Source: Candidatus Pseudobacter hemicellulosilyticus (GTDB lineage Bacteria > Bacteroidota > Bacteroidia > Chitinophagales > Chitinophagaceae). From it: a stretch of DNA of 64,000 nt. Both the position numbers and the translations under genes were made by a program. A model generated the notes under the pieces. The model searched no databases. It had not been told where the DNA came from and was given only the letters and a program-made list of their open reading frames with translations. Location of the stretch: positions 5,766,001 through 5,830,000 of the forward strand of contig CP119311.1 in assembly GCA_029202545.1 (NCBI GenBank), in the 5' to 3' direction. Positions 1 through 7,665 of the stretch are shown here, piece after piece (position 1 is the stretch's first letter; the number at the start of each line of letters is the position of its first letter).

Positions 1-747
1 GGCCGTTGTCGCCTGAGCTACATCGGTGGCGCCTTCCAGCGCCTTGACAAAGGCGCTGCCAATGATAGCGCCGTTGGCATGCTGACAGGCCGCTTCAAAA
101 CTGGGCCGGTCCCTGATACCAAAACCCACCAGTACCGGGTTCTTCAGCTGCATACCCTGCAGGCGTTGCAGATAAGCATCCACCTTGCTCATATCCTTCT
201 CGCTCCCGGTAGTGGAGGAAGAAGAAACGGCATAGAGAAAACCGGTGCTTAACGCATCCAGCCTGCGTACCCTTTCTGCCGAAGTCTCCGGCGTGACCAG
301 GAAAATGAAATCCAGCCCATGCGCTTTGATGATGGGACCGTATTCCGTTTCAAATTCGTATTCGGGCAGGTCGGGCAGGATCAGCCCGTCCACCCCGGCT
401 GCTGCGGCATCCGCACAGAATTTTTCAAAGCCGTATTGCAGGATGGGGTTCATATAACCCATCAGGATAACCGGTAATTGTACCTGTTTGCGAAACCCCT
501 GCAATTGTTCCAGTAGTTTTTTGATGGTCATGCCATTGTTCAGGGCCACGCTGCTGCTGGCCTGGATCACAGGCCCGTCCGCCAGGGGATCACTATAGGG
601 CATGCCCAGTTCTACCAGGTCGGCCCCGCTGTCCTGCAAAGCCCGTATAATGGTTAGGGTGCTGTCCAGCTGCGGATAACCGGCTGTGCAGTACACGTTC
701 AGTACGTTGTTCTTTTTGGTATCAAAGAGTTGTTGTAACCTGCTCAT
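1..747 (-). CDS. trpA: Tryptophan synthase alpha chain (partial)
   Basis: Cleaves indole-3-glycerol phosphate to indole and glyceraldehyde 3-phosphate in the alpha2beta2 tryptophan synthase complex. The frame opens with ATG at 747 (MSRLQQLFDTKK) and runs off the left edge after 249 codons, so roughly the last 10-20 residues are missing. Visible family motifs are LVELGMPYSDPLADGP (substrate loop with the catalytic acidic residue), ILMGYMNP, GVDGLILPDLP, TGFLYAVSSSSTTG and VLVGFGI, all expected for a TIM-barrel TrpA. It lies 15 bases after trpB as the last visible gene of the trp operon and is presumably governed by the attenuator upstream of trpE. Confidence 0.96.
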   Translation of the reverse strand, partial: MSRLQQLFDTKKNNVLNVYCTAGYPQLDSTLTIIRALQDSGADLVELGMPYSDPLADGPVIQASSSVALNNGMTIKKLLEQLQGFRKQVQLPVILMGYMNPILQYGFEKFCADAAAAGVDGLILPDLPEYEFETEYGPIIKAHGLDFIFLVTPETSAERVRRLDALSTGFLYAVSSSSTTGSEKDMSKVDAYLQRLQGMQLKNPVLVGFGIRDRPSFEAACQHANGAIIGSAFVKALEGATDVAQATTA

Positions 748-762
748 GGTAATGGTTATGGT

Positions 763-1956
763 TTAAAGGCCCATTGCTTTCATATAGGTGGCCAGGTCTT
801 TATCGCCGCGGCCGGAGAGACAGAGCACCACTGTATCGGCCGGGGTCAGTTTCAGCTCAGGGATGGCCGCCAGGGCATGTGCTGATTCCAGTGCGGGAAT
901 AATGCCTTCCAGTGTGCAGAGCTGGAAAGCGGCATCCAGCGCCTGCTGGTCGGTAGCGCTGAGGAAAATGCCCCTGCCGCTTTTATAGAGGTTGGCATGC
1001 AGCGGGCCAATACCGGGATAGTCCAGGCCGGCGGAAATACTATGCGGTTCCACCACCTGTCCGTCTTCCGTCTGCATCACCAGGCTCTTGCTGCCATGCA
1101 GCACGCCGGGTGTTCCCAGCTGGGTGGTAGCGGCGCTGAGCCCGCTGCTGACGCCATGACCGGCGGCTTCCACGGCTACCAGTTTCACGGACAGCTCATC
1201 CAGGAAATGATAGAAGGCGCCGGCTGCATTGCTGCCGCCACCTACACAGGCGAGGACATGGGTAGGCAGTTCGCTGCCAGTTTTTTCTTTCAGCTGTTTG
1301 CGGACCTCTTCGCTGATCACACTCTGGAAGCGGGCCACCATATCCGGATAAGGATGGGGACCAACTACCGAGCCGATAATATAATGGGTATCCACGGGAT
1401 TGTTGATCCAGTCGCGGATAGCTTCATTGGTAGCATCCTTGAGGGTTTTGCTGCCGCTGGTAGCGGGCACCACGGTAGCGCCCAGCATGCGCATACGGGC
1501 TACGTTGGGCGCCTGCCGCTCAATATCCTTCTCCCCCATATAAACAATACATTCCATGCCTTTGAGAGCGCAGACGGTAGCCGTGGCCACGCCATGCTGA
1601 CCGGCGCCGGTTTCGGCAATGATGCGTTTTTTGCCGAGCCTGCGGGCCAGCAGGATCTGCCCTACGGTATTGTTGACCTTATGGGCGCCGGTATGGCAGA
1701 GATCTTCTCTTTTGAGAAAGATGCGGGTATTGTAGCGCTGGCTGAGCCGTTCTGCAAAATACAGGGGCGTGGGCCTGCCTACATAATCACGCAATAAAGA
1801 ATGGTATTCTTCCCGGAAACCGGGATCAGCCATGATATTCAGGTATTGGGCCTTCAGCTCCTCCACATTGGGGTGCAGCATTTCAGGGATATAGGCCCCG
1901 CCGAATTTTCCGTAATACCCCTGCTGGTCGGGTTGCTGGTATGTTGTCTGGGACAT
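763..1956 (-). CDS. trpB: Tryptophan synthase beta chain
   Basis: PLP enzyme that condenses indole with L-serine to give tryptophan. It has 397 residues, the normal length. The PLP lysine is K93 in HTGAHKVNN; the phosphate-binding GGGSNA loop and the GPLHANLYKSGRG and LSGRGDKD segments are intact. It lies between trpF (15 bases upstream) and trpA (15 bases downstream), and this tight packing supports one transcript and a stoichiometric alpha/beta complex. Nothing is unusual in the frame. Confidence 0.98.
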   Translation of the reverse strand: MSQTTYQQPDQQGYYGKFGGAYIPEMLHPNVEELKAQYLNIMADPGFREEYHSLLRDYVGRPTPLYFAERLSQRYNTRIFLKREDLCHTGAHKVNNTVGQILLARRLGKKRIIAETGAGQHGVATATVCALKGMECIVYMGEKDIERQAPNVARMRMLGATVVPATSGSKTLKDATNEAIRDWINNPVDTHYIIGSVVGPHPYPDMVARFQSVISEEVRKQLKEKTGSELPTHVLACVGGGSNAAGAFYHFLDELSVKLVAVEAAGHGVSSGLSAATTQLGTPGVLHGSKSLVMQTEDGQVVEPHSISAGLDYPGIGPLHANLYKSGRGIFLSATDQQALDAAFQLCTLEGIIPALESAHALAAIPELKLTPADTVVLCLSGRGDKDLATYMKAMGL

Positions 1957-1971
1957 GTGCTTTAAAAATTA

Positions 1972-2601
1972 TTATTTCACTTTGTCAACAAACTCGCGGA
2001 TCAGTTTCAGGTCCTTAACGCCCGGACTGGTCTCGAATTTGCTGTTGATGTCAATGGCAAATAGCGCTTTGGCTACGGGTTCCTGCTCAAACAGTTTGAG
2101 CTGTACGTCATCATCCGGTTCAATACCGCCGCTGAGAAAAAAAGGTTTGCCGATGGTCTGGTCTTTGAGTACGCTCCAGTCAAATTTTTTACCGGTGCCG
2201 CCATACCCCACGCCCATGGTATCAAACATGAACATATCACAGACATCCATGTAGGGCCGGATCATCCATTCCACACTATCATTGTCACTGAGGCGGAAAG
2301 CCTTGACCACCGACACATAATCTGCGATCTTCTCGCAATACTTGGGCGACTCATCACCATGCAGCTGGACAATATGCAGGCGGCACTCATCTACCATATG
2401 CAGCACTTCCTCGATAGTGGCGTTCACAAATACACCCACTTTGTTGATGTTGTTCTCCTTGCGGATCTGGGTGGTGGTCATATGCTTGAACACATACCGC
2501 GGACTTTTGGGATAAAAGATAAAACCTGCAAAAGTGACCCCGAGACCGGCCAGTGCCTCTACCTGTTCCTGCTGGGTCATACCGCATACCTTAACTCTCA
2601 T
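1972..2601 (-). CDS. trpF: Phosphoribosylanthranilate isomerase
   Basis: Converts N-(5-phosphoribosyl)anthranilate to CdRP in tryptophan synthesis. The frame has 209 residues, normal for a monofunctional TrpF. The N-terminal MRVKVCGMT carries the catalytic cysteine; VQLHGDESP, the catalytic Asp segment FMFDTMGVGYGGTGKKFDW, and the phosphate-binding FLSGGIEPDD and DINSKFETSPGVKD are all visible. It is separate from trpC, unlike the fused enterobacterial enzyme. A 111-base gap separates it from trpC upstream; trpB follows 15 bases downstream. Confidence 0.97.
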   Translation of the reverse strand: MRVKVCGMTQQEQVEALAGLGVTFAGFIFYPKSPRYVFKHMTTTQIRKENNINKVGVFVNATIEEVLHMVDECRLHIVQLHGDESPKYCEKIADYVSVVKAFRLSDNDSVEWMIRPYMDVCDMFMFDTMGVGYGGTGKKFDWSVLKDQTIGKPFFLSGGIEPDDDVQLKLFEQEPVAKALFAIDINSKFETSPGVKDLKLIREFVDKVK

Positions 2602-2712
2602 GCTATTCGGATTTTAAGTGTTTGTGTTAACCAGGCGCAAAGCTACCTTGTTCAGTTGATAAGTTGGCAGGCAGGCAATCGGGGGAGTCAGCCCCTTTTT
2701 TCTTCCCGGTCA

Positions 2713-3492
2713 TCAGGACAGCTGATCAACAAAATCGGCAAATGCTTTGCCCGGGTCGGGCGATTTCATGAAATTTTCCCCTACCAGGAAACCATGGAAC
2801 CCATTTTCCCGGAATAACCGGATGGTAGCCGGATCACTGATACCGCTCTCCGCAATCTTTACCTTGCCGGCCGGCAGCTGTTCCGCCATACGCAGGCTCC
2901 GGTCAATGTCCACGGTAAAGGTCTTCAGGTTCCGGTTATTGATCCCCACCAATCCTGTTTCCGGACAGATATGCTCCAGTTCCTCCTCGTCATGCAGCTC
3001 CAGCAATACTTCCAGTCCCAGGCTATTGGCAAAGGCCGCCAGCCTTTTGACTACTGCCGGTGTCAGGCAGGCAGCAATCAGGAGTATCACATCGGCGCCC
3101 ATGGCCCTGGCTTCCGTGATCTGGTACTCATCAATGATGAAATCTTTTCGCAATATCGGGATATTATTCACGCGGGCCAGCACCAGGTCTTTAGTACTGC
3201 CACCAAAAAATTCAGTATCCGTCAGGACAGACAGTCCCGATGCGCCATAGCGGGCATAGGCACTGGTGACAGTCACCACATCCGCATCCCCGTTGATGAT
3301 GCCTTTGGAGGGCGATTTTCTTTTGAACTCGGCTATAATGCCCGTCCTGGCGGGGTCCAGCAGGAACTGTTTCAGGGAAAGGACCGGCCGGGCAAAGCCA
3401 GCCTGCTTTTCCAGAGCTTCCTGCGGCGTCAGCGCTTTTCGTTCGGCCACTTCCAGTTCTTTCTGTGCAATGATGGTATCGAGAATATTCAT
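2713..3492 (-). CDS. trpC: Indole-3-glycerol phosphate synthase
   Basis: Closes the indole ring from CdRP. I place the start at the ATG at 3492 (MNILDTIIAQKELEVAERK), giving 259 residues, the family length. An open frame continues upstream, but that extension is low-complexity (ERTKQQRTEQRT) and has no family match. Motifs: EFKRKSPSKG near residue 55, VLTDTEFFGGS, LRKDFIIDEYQI, VGINNRNLKTF and AESGI. The 155-base spacer back to trpD carries a TTTGGTTCG repeat motif at 3535-3543, discussed with the interspersed repeats. Confidence 0.96.
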   Translation of the reverse strand: MNILDTIIAQKELEVAERKALTPQEALEKQAGFARPVLSLKQFLLDPARTGIIAEFKRKSPSKGIINGDADVVTVTSAYARYGASGLSVLTDTEFFGGSTKDLVLARVNNIPILRKDFIIDEYQITEARAMGADVILLIAACLTPAVVKRLAAFANSLGLEVLLELHDEEELEHICPETGLVGINNRNLKTFTVDIDRSLRMAEQLPAGKVKIAESGISDPATIRLFRENGFHGFLVGENFMKSPDPGKAFADFVDQLS

Positions 3493-3647
3493 GGTTCTGT
3501 TCGTTATTGTTGTGCGCTGTTCGGTGCGTTGCTGTTTGGTTCGTTCCAACAATGTATTCATTGGCTCAGCTGGTTTGACAAGGTCCTGTTCAATTACGCA
3601 GTGAAGAGTTTTACTCAGACTGCCTGACAGCAAGGGCCTTCTGCAAA

Positions 3648-4640
3648 CTATTGCAGGCTCACCAGTTTGTTGAGCGCCTGGTAGGCCCTTCCGCTTTCCA
3701 GGCTCTCTACCGCAGCAGCATACGCCGCCTCGTAGCTGGGATGATTGCCCGTGCAATGCAGCGCCATGGCCGCATTGGCCAGCACCACGGCATGCTGCGC
3801 CCAGCTGCCCTCCCCTTTCAGGATCTTCACAAACAGTTTGGCCGCCTCTTCTACGCTGTTGCCGCCATAGATATCTACCGGCTGCACTGCGCGCTTGCCC
3901 AGCTGTTCCGGCGTCATGATCCTTTCGCCCTGGTTGTTGATCACTTTGGTATCATTGGTAAGCGATATCTCATCATACCCATCCAGGCTATGGATGATGG
4001 TAAAAGCCTGCTCGGTCTGCTGCAGCAGGTAATTGTAGATGCGCGCCATCTCCAGGCTATACACCCCTACCAGCTGGAAGCGGGGGAAAGCAGGATTCAC
4101 CATGGGTCCCAGCATATTAAAGAAAGTACGCATACCCAGGTTCTTCCGGATAGGACCTACGGTCTTCAGGGCCGGATGGAACAGGGGGGCATGCAGGAAG
4201 CAGATATTGCTTTCTTCCACCTCACGTTGCAGCAGGCTCTGATCGTTCTTGAAACGATAGCCCAGCTGCTCCATCACATTGCTGGCCCCGCTGATGGATG
4301 AGGCGCCGTAATTACCATGTTTGGAGACCTTCTGGCCTGTGCCGGCCACAATAAAACAAGCCAGGGTAGAAATATTAAAAGTGTTCTTGCCATCACCGCC
4401 CGTACCCACAATATCAATGGTCTGGTGGCCATTAAAACTCACGGGTACGCAGAGTTCCAGCAGTGCATCCCGAAAGCCCTGCAGCTCTTCAATGGTGATG
4501 CTCCGCATCAGGTAAACGGTCATGAAGGCAGTGACCTCATGTTCATTATAAACGCCCCGGCCGATATTCACCAGTGCTTCTTTGGCAATGGCCCTGGGCA
4601 GGGATTTATGTTCGAATAATAATTGCAGTATTTTTTTCAT
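3648..4640 (-). CDS. trpD: Anthranilate phosphoribosyltransferase
   Basis: Transfers phosphoribose from PRPP to anthranilate. The 330 residues match the monofunctional enzyme. The PRPP and anthranilate sites are visible in GTGGDGKNTFNIST, KVSKHGNYGASS and the GPMVNPAFP region. It is not fused to trpG, which precedes it by 25 bases. Codon use and base composition match the rest of the trp operon. Confidence 0.97.
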   Translation of the reverse strand: MKKILQLLFEHKSLPRAIAKEALVNIGRGVYNEHEVTAFMTVYLMRSITIEELQGFRDALLELCVPVSFNGHQTIDIVGTGGDGKNTFNISTLACFIVAGTGQKVSKHGNYGASSISGASNVMEQLGYRFKNDQSLLQREVEESNICFLHAPLFHPALKTVGPIRKNLGMRTFFNMLGPMVNPAFPRFQLVGVYSLEMARIYNYLLQQTEQAFTIIHSLDGYDEISLTNDTKVINNQGERIMTPEQLGKRAVQPVDIYGGNSVEEAAKLFVKILKGEGSWAQHAVVLANAAMALHCTGNHPSYEAAYAAAVESLESGRAYQALNKLVSLQ

Positions 4641-4665
4641 TGCTCTTTACTTGATCAGGTGGGGA

Positions 4666-5250
4666 TTAATACTTCAACCAGTTCCTCAGCAGCTGCTCGC
4701 CTCTGGGGGTCAGCACGCTTTCCGGGTGGAACTGTACTCCCAGCACATCATAGGTCCTGTGCTGGAGGGCCATCACAAAACCGTTGTCATCGCGGGCTGT
4801 GATGCGGAGGTCCTGGGGAAAATCTTTGTCGCTCACTACCCAGCTGTGGTAGCGGCCCACTTCCAGCTGGTCCGGCAGACCGGCAAACAGGTCCCTGCCC
4901 GGCGTCGGATCGCGCTCAATCACGGACACCGGCGTAGCAACGCCATGGTATACCGTACTGAGATTAACAAGGGTACCGCCAAAAGCCTCGCCGATGGCCT
5001 GGTGGCCGAGACATACGCCCAGGATGGATTTACTGGCGGCATACTCCCTGATCAGGGGCAGCAACAGGCCCGCCTCTTCCGGGATGCCGGGGCCGGGTGA
5101 TAAGATGATCTTATCATAGGCCTGTACTTTTTCCAGCGGTAGCTGGTCGTTGCGGAAAACATCCACCCGCTGGTGCAGGATCTTTTCTACCAGGTGCACC
5201 AGGTTGTAGGTGAAAGAATCGTAGTTATCGAAGACGAGTATTTTAGGCAC
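4666..5250 (-). CDS. trpG: Anthranilate synthase component II (glutamine amidotransferase)
   Basis: Releases ammonia from glutamine for TrpE. I choose the GTG at 5250 (read as MPKILVFDNYDSF), which gives 194 residues, the family length. The upstream in-frame ATG at 5343 would add about 30 residues derived from the repeat-rich spacer. The class I amidotransferase triad is present: Cys80 in ILGVCLGHQAIGE, and His and Glu in QFHPESVL. The oxyanion loop SPGPGIP is intact. The gene is 373 bases from trpE, an unusually wide gap for these two subunits, filled by repeats. Confidence 0.94.
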   Translation of the reverse strand: MPKILVFDNYDSFTYNLVHLVEKILHQRVDVFRNDQLPLEKVQAYDKIILSPGPGIPEEAGLLLPLIREYAASKSILGVCLGHQAIGEAFGGTLVNLSTVYHGVATPVSVIERDPTPGRDLFAGLPDQLEVGRYHSWVVSDKDFPQDLRITARDDNGFVMALQHRTYDVLGVQFHPESVLTPRGEQLLRNWLKY

Positions 5251-5623
5251 TGTTATTATTTTAGTTATACTGTTGTATGTAAACCTTTTATTTTTTTGGA
5301 CGAACCAAATTGGAAAAGCCGAAAACATTTTGGGACGAACCAAAGAACTGTTGCCGTGAATCGATGGCTTTTGGATGAACCCGGGACTTGCTGCCGGACA
5401 CCGATGGACCTTTAAACGAGCCCCTATCGTCAGGCAAAAAAACTATGGACGAACCAAAGAACTGTTGCCGTGAACCGATGGCTTTGGGCGAACCAGGGAC
5501 TTGCTGCCGGACACTGTTGAACTTTTAGAGGTGTACCTGGCGTCAGCCCGAAAACATGCTTGACGAACTAGGGATATACCGCCCAAAACCGAAAGCCTTT
5601 TGGTTCGTCCCATTTCACTGCTT
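5251..5623. repeat. Repeat-filled trpE-trpG spacer, MITE-like
   Basis: No credible gene lies here. A GGACGAACCAAA motif occurs at 5298-5309, 5333-5344 and 5447-5458, and inverted (TTTGGTTCGTCC) at 5599-5610. The outermost forward and inverted copies bound a 313-base block. Inside it, two units of about 114 bases (from 5333 and 5447) repeat the order motif, then AACTGTTGCCGTGAA, then GACTTGCTGCCGGACAC. Degenerate copies are near 5370 (GGATGAACCC) and 5486 (GGCGAACCAG). Short open frames here only translate the repeat. A non-autonomous insertion with 12-bp terminal inverted repeats is the best reading, but no target-site duplication was established. Confidence 0.6.
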
Positions 5624-7042
5624 TTATCCCGCGATCTCTTCTGCAAAAACGATGGCTTTTTTCAGCGCACCGAGTTTGTTATTCACTTCCTGCAGTTCAC
5701 TTTCCGGCTGACTGGCCGCTACCACACCCGCGCCGGCCTGGTAGTACAGGGTATTCTGCTTGCTGAAGAAAGTGCGGATCATGATGGCATGATTGCAGCT
5801 GCCGTCAAAGCCCATGAAGCCGATGGCCCCGCCATAATAGCTGCGGGCTGTGGGCTCAAAGGCATCAATCAGTTCCATGGCCTTGAACTTGGGCGCGCCG
5901 CTCAGCGTGCCGGCCGGGAAGGTCTTGGCCACCAGTTCAAAAGGATTGGCTCCTTGCCTCACCCTGCCTTCCACCTCGCTGACCAGGTGAATGACATGAC
6001 TGTAGTACTGCACCTGGCGATACTGGGCCACTTCCACATCATCACAGAGCCTGCTGAGGTCATTACGGGCCAGGTCTACCAGCATCACATGCTCAGCATT
6101 TTCCTTGGCATCCTGCAGCAAACGGGCGGCCGCCTCGCGGTCTACTATATCATCACCGGTCCTTTTGAAAGTACCGGCAATAGGATGCACTACGGCCCTG
6201 CCCTGCTGGATCACCAGTTGGGATTCAGGCGAAGAGCCCATCAGCTTATAATCGCCATAATCAAAAAAGAAAAGGTAGGGAGAGGGATTGATGCTGCGCA
6301 AGGCGCGGTATACATTGAACTCATCACCGGTAAAGCCCTGCTGGAAGCGCCTGCTGAGCACTATCTGGAACACATCACCCCGGAAACAGTGGGCAATACC
6401 CTTGCTCACCATCTGGCGATAGGCCTCATCGGTCATATTGCTCTGCTCTTCACCCTGTGCCTGGAAGGGATAGGTGGGCACATCCTTGCTGCGGATCAGG
6501 GATTCCACTACGGCCAGATCGCTTTCCACACCGGAGATACTGTTCTCACAGAGGAACAGCTCATCCTTGTAGTGATTGATAGCGATCACATACTGATACA
6601 GGCGGTAGCGCATGAACGGGATCTCGGGAACCGAGGCGCCTGACCTGAGTTGTATGGTATCAAAGAACTGGACCGCATCAAAAGTAGTGTAGCCATAGAG
6701 GCCCTGGGCAAAACGCGTTTCTTTTGCTGCGCCCGGCTTCACTTCAAAGCGCTCCATAAAATCCCAGAGCAACTGCGGCACGTCCTGCACATTACCGATG
6801 GGCATTTTTTCGGGCGGCTGTCCCGGGTATTTCAATTCCAGCTGACGGGTGGAACTGATCTCCATTCCGGCAATGGCATTGATGCAGATAAAAGAATAGC
6901 TGTTGTCGGCGGCATGGTGATCGGTGCTTTCCAGGAGGACCGTATCACGGAACCGGTCGCGCACCCGGAGGTAAATGCCTACGGGCGTATACACGTCCGC
7001 CAGCATCTTTTTGCAATTTGTCTGAAGGGCAATTTTTTTCAT
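5624..7042 (-). CDS. trpE: Anthranilate synthase component I
   Basis: Converts chorismate plus ammonia to anthranilate; committed step of the pathway. It has 472 residues. The N-terminal LLES element at TVLLESTDHH is the known Trp feedback-binding motif in this family. The chorismate-binding core shows SPYLFFFDYGDYKLMGSSPE, HPIAGTFKRTG, DLARNDLSRLCDDV, FPAGTLSGAPKFKAMELI and YYGGAIGFMGFDG. It is first in the trp operon. The start ATG at 7042 lies about 60 bases beyond the leader terminator, so its expression should depend on readthrough of the attenuator at 7106-7199. Confidence 0.97.
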   Translation of the reverse strand: MKKIALQTNCKKMLADVYTPVGIYLRVRDRFRDTVLLESTDHHAADNSYSFICINAIAGMEISSTRQLELKYPGQPPEKMPIGNVQDVPQLLWDFMERFEVKPGAAKETRFAQGLYGYTTFDAVQFFDTIQLRSGASVPEIPFMRYRLYQYVIAINHYKDELFLCENSISGVESDLAVVESLIRSKDVPTYPFQAQGEEQSNMTDEAYRQMVSKGIAHCFRGDVFQIVLSRRFQQGFTGDEFNVYRALRSINPSPYLFFFDYGDYKLMGSSPESQLVIQQGRAVVHPIAGTFKRTGDDIVDREAAARLLQDAKENAEHVMLVDLARNDLSRLCDDVEVAQYRQVQYYSHVIHLVSEVEGRVRQGANPFELVAKTFPAGTLSGAPKFKAMELIDAFEPTARSYYGGAIGFMGFDGSCNHAIMIRTFFSKQNTLYYQAGAGVVAASQPESELQEVNNKLGALKKAIVFAEEIAG

Positions 7043-7105
7043 CTTGTTAGTATTCCTTTTTCAACCGGCCCCCGGCTGGGAGACCGGGGTTAGCTAAATA
7101 AAAAA

Positions 7106-7125
7106 GCCCCGATATACATCGGGGC
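7106..7125 (-). terminator. trp leader intrinsic terminator (attenuator)
   Basis: On the minus strand the arms GCCCCGAT and ATCGGGGC pair perfectly around the 4-base loop GTAT, followed by TTTTTTATTT (plus-strand 7096-7105). It sits between the Trp-rich leader peptide and trpE. The 5' arm, with the bases before it (CAGGCCCCG), can instead pair over nine positions with CGGGGCUUG of the leader, overlapping the last three sense codons. This is the classical mutually exclusive terminator/antiterminator arrangement. Confidence 0.9.
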
Positions 7126-7157
7126 CTGAATATAGTGTTCAACACACAACAGTAGTG

Positions 7158-7199
7158 CTACAAGCCCCGTTTAGAGTTTGTATGCCACCACCACTGCAT
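7158..7199 (-). CDS. trpL: trp operon leader peptide with three tandem Trp codons
   Basis: Thirteen-codon ORF M-Q-W-W-W-H-T-N-S-K-R-G-L followed by TAG, starting with ATG at 7199. Three consecutive TGG codons are very unlikely by chance directly upstream of trpE with a terminator hairpin just after the stop. By established attenuation logic, ribosome stalling at UGG under low charged tRNA-Trp would free CGGGGCUUG (7161-7169) to pair with the terminator 5' arm. A ribosome reaching the UAG covers that segment and lets the terminator form. The Trp-codon segment (7189-7196) can also pair with 7150-7157, just after the stop. Confidence 0.92.
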   Translation of the reverse strand: MQWWWHTNSKRGL

Positions 7200-7227
7200 A
7201 TTGATTTGTTGCGTATTCATATCTTTA

Positions 7228-7259
7228 CAAAAGTGCTGAGCAAATCTGAAACGACCAAA
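7228..7259 (-). promoter_or_regulatory. Candidate trp promoter (Bacteroidota -33/-7)
   Basis: Reading the minus strand, TTTG (7256-7259) is followed after 20 bases by CACTTTTG (7228-7235), a six-to-seven of eight match to the TAnnTTTG consensus. This would start transcription about 20 bases before the trpL ATG. The match is imperfect and its position is the main support. Confidence 0.35.
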
Positions 7260-7306
7260 TAAATTTCCGGGATCAGCCATTTTTTATTTCACCAACCAAT
7301 TACATC

Positions 7307-7588
7307 ATGCAGGTACAACACAAGACAATCGGCGGTAAAGGGGCATTTTACGTAGAACAGGACGGCCAGGTACTGGCAGAGATGGTGTATACCAAACCTG
7401 CTGATAATAAAATGATCATTGAGCATACCGAGGTAGATCCGTCACTTTCTGGTAAAGGCGTGGGCAAACTGATGGTCCAGGCCTCGGTAGAATACGCCCG
7501 CGAACACCAGATGAGCATCATCCCCCTTTGCCCCTTCGCCAAGGCAACTTTTGACAAGGTGAAGGAGTGGCAGGATGTATTAGCCTGA
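7307..7588 (+). CDS. Small GNAT-fold N-acetyltransferase
   Basis: 93-residue protein of the short GNAT group (COG2388/YjdJ-like). The acetyl-CoA loop is seen as SGKGVGKLMVQASVEYARE, followed by the signature PLCPFAKATF. The N-terminal strand-rich half (GKGAFYVEQDGQVLAEMVY) and TEVDPSLSGKGVG fit the family. Substrate is unknown; these proteins usually occur as solitary genes. It lies divergently beside the trp leader and converges on hisB, sharing the hairpin at 7617-7665. Confidence 0.85.
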   Translation: MQVQHKTIGGKGAFYVEQDGQVLAEMVYTKPADNKMIIEHTEVDPSLSGKGVGKLMVQASVEYAREHQMSIIPLCPFAKATFDKVKEWQDVLA

Positions 7589-7616
7589 TGGATAGCTGTG
7601 GTACTTCGCCGTAGGC

Positions 7617-7665
7617 AATATGCTCATGACCCGCCCGCTTCCGGCGAGCGGGTCGTGAGCATATT
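7617..7665. terminator. Bidirectional terminator between GNAT gene and hisB
   Basis: An 18-bp stem (7617-7634 with 7648-7665, one G-T mismatch) around a 13-base loop, located exactly between the convergent stops. The right arm ends at the hisB stop codon. The loop holds CTTCCGGCGA, similar to small palindromes near 62.4 kb. T-tracts are weak on both strands, so factor-independent strength is uncertain. Confidence 0.7.

Noticed and set aside
3493..3756. N-terminal extension of trpC
   Set aside because: Upstream frame is low-complexity and overlaps trpD; the family start is at 3492.
5443..5646. 67-codon minus-strand frame with repeated SLVRP
   Set aside because: It only translates the GGACGAACCAAA repeats between trpG and trpE.
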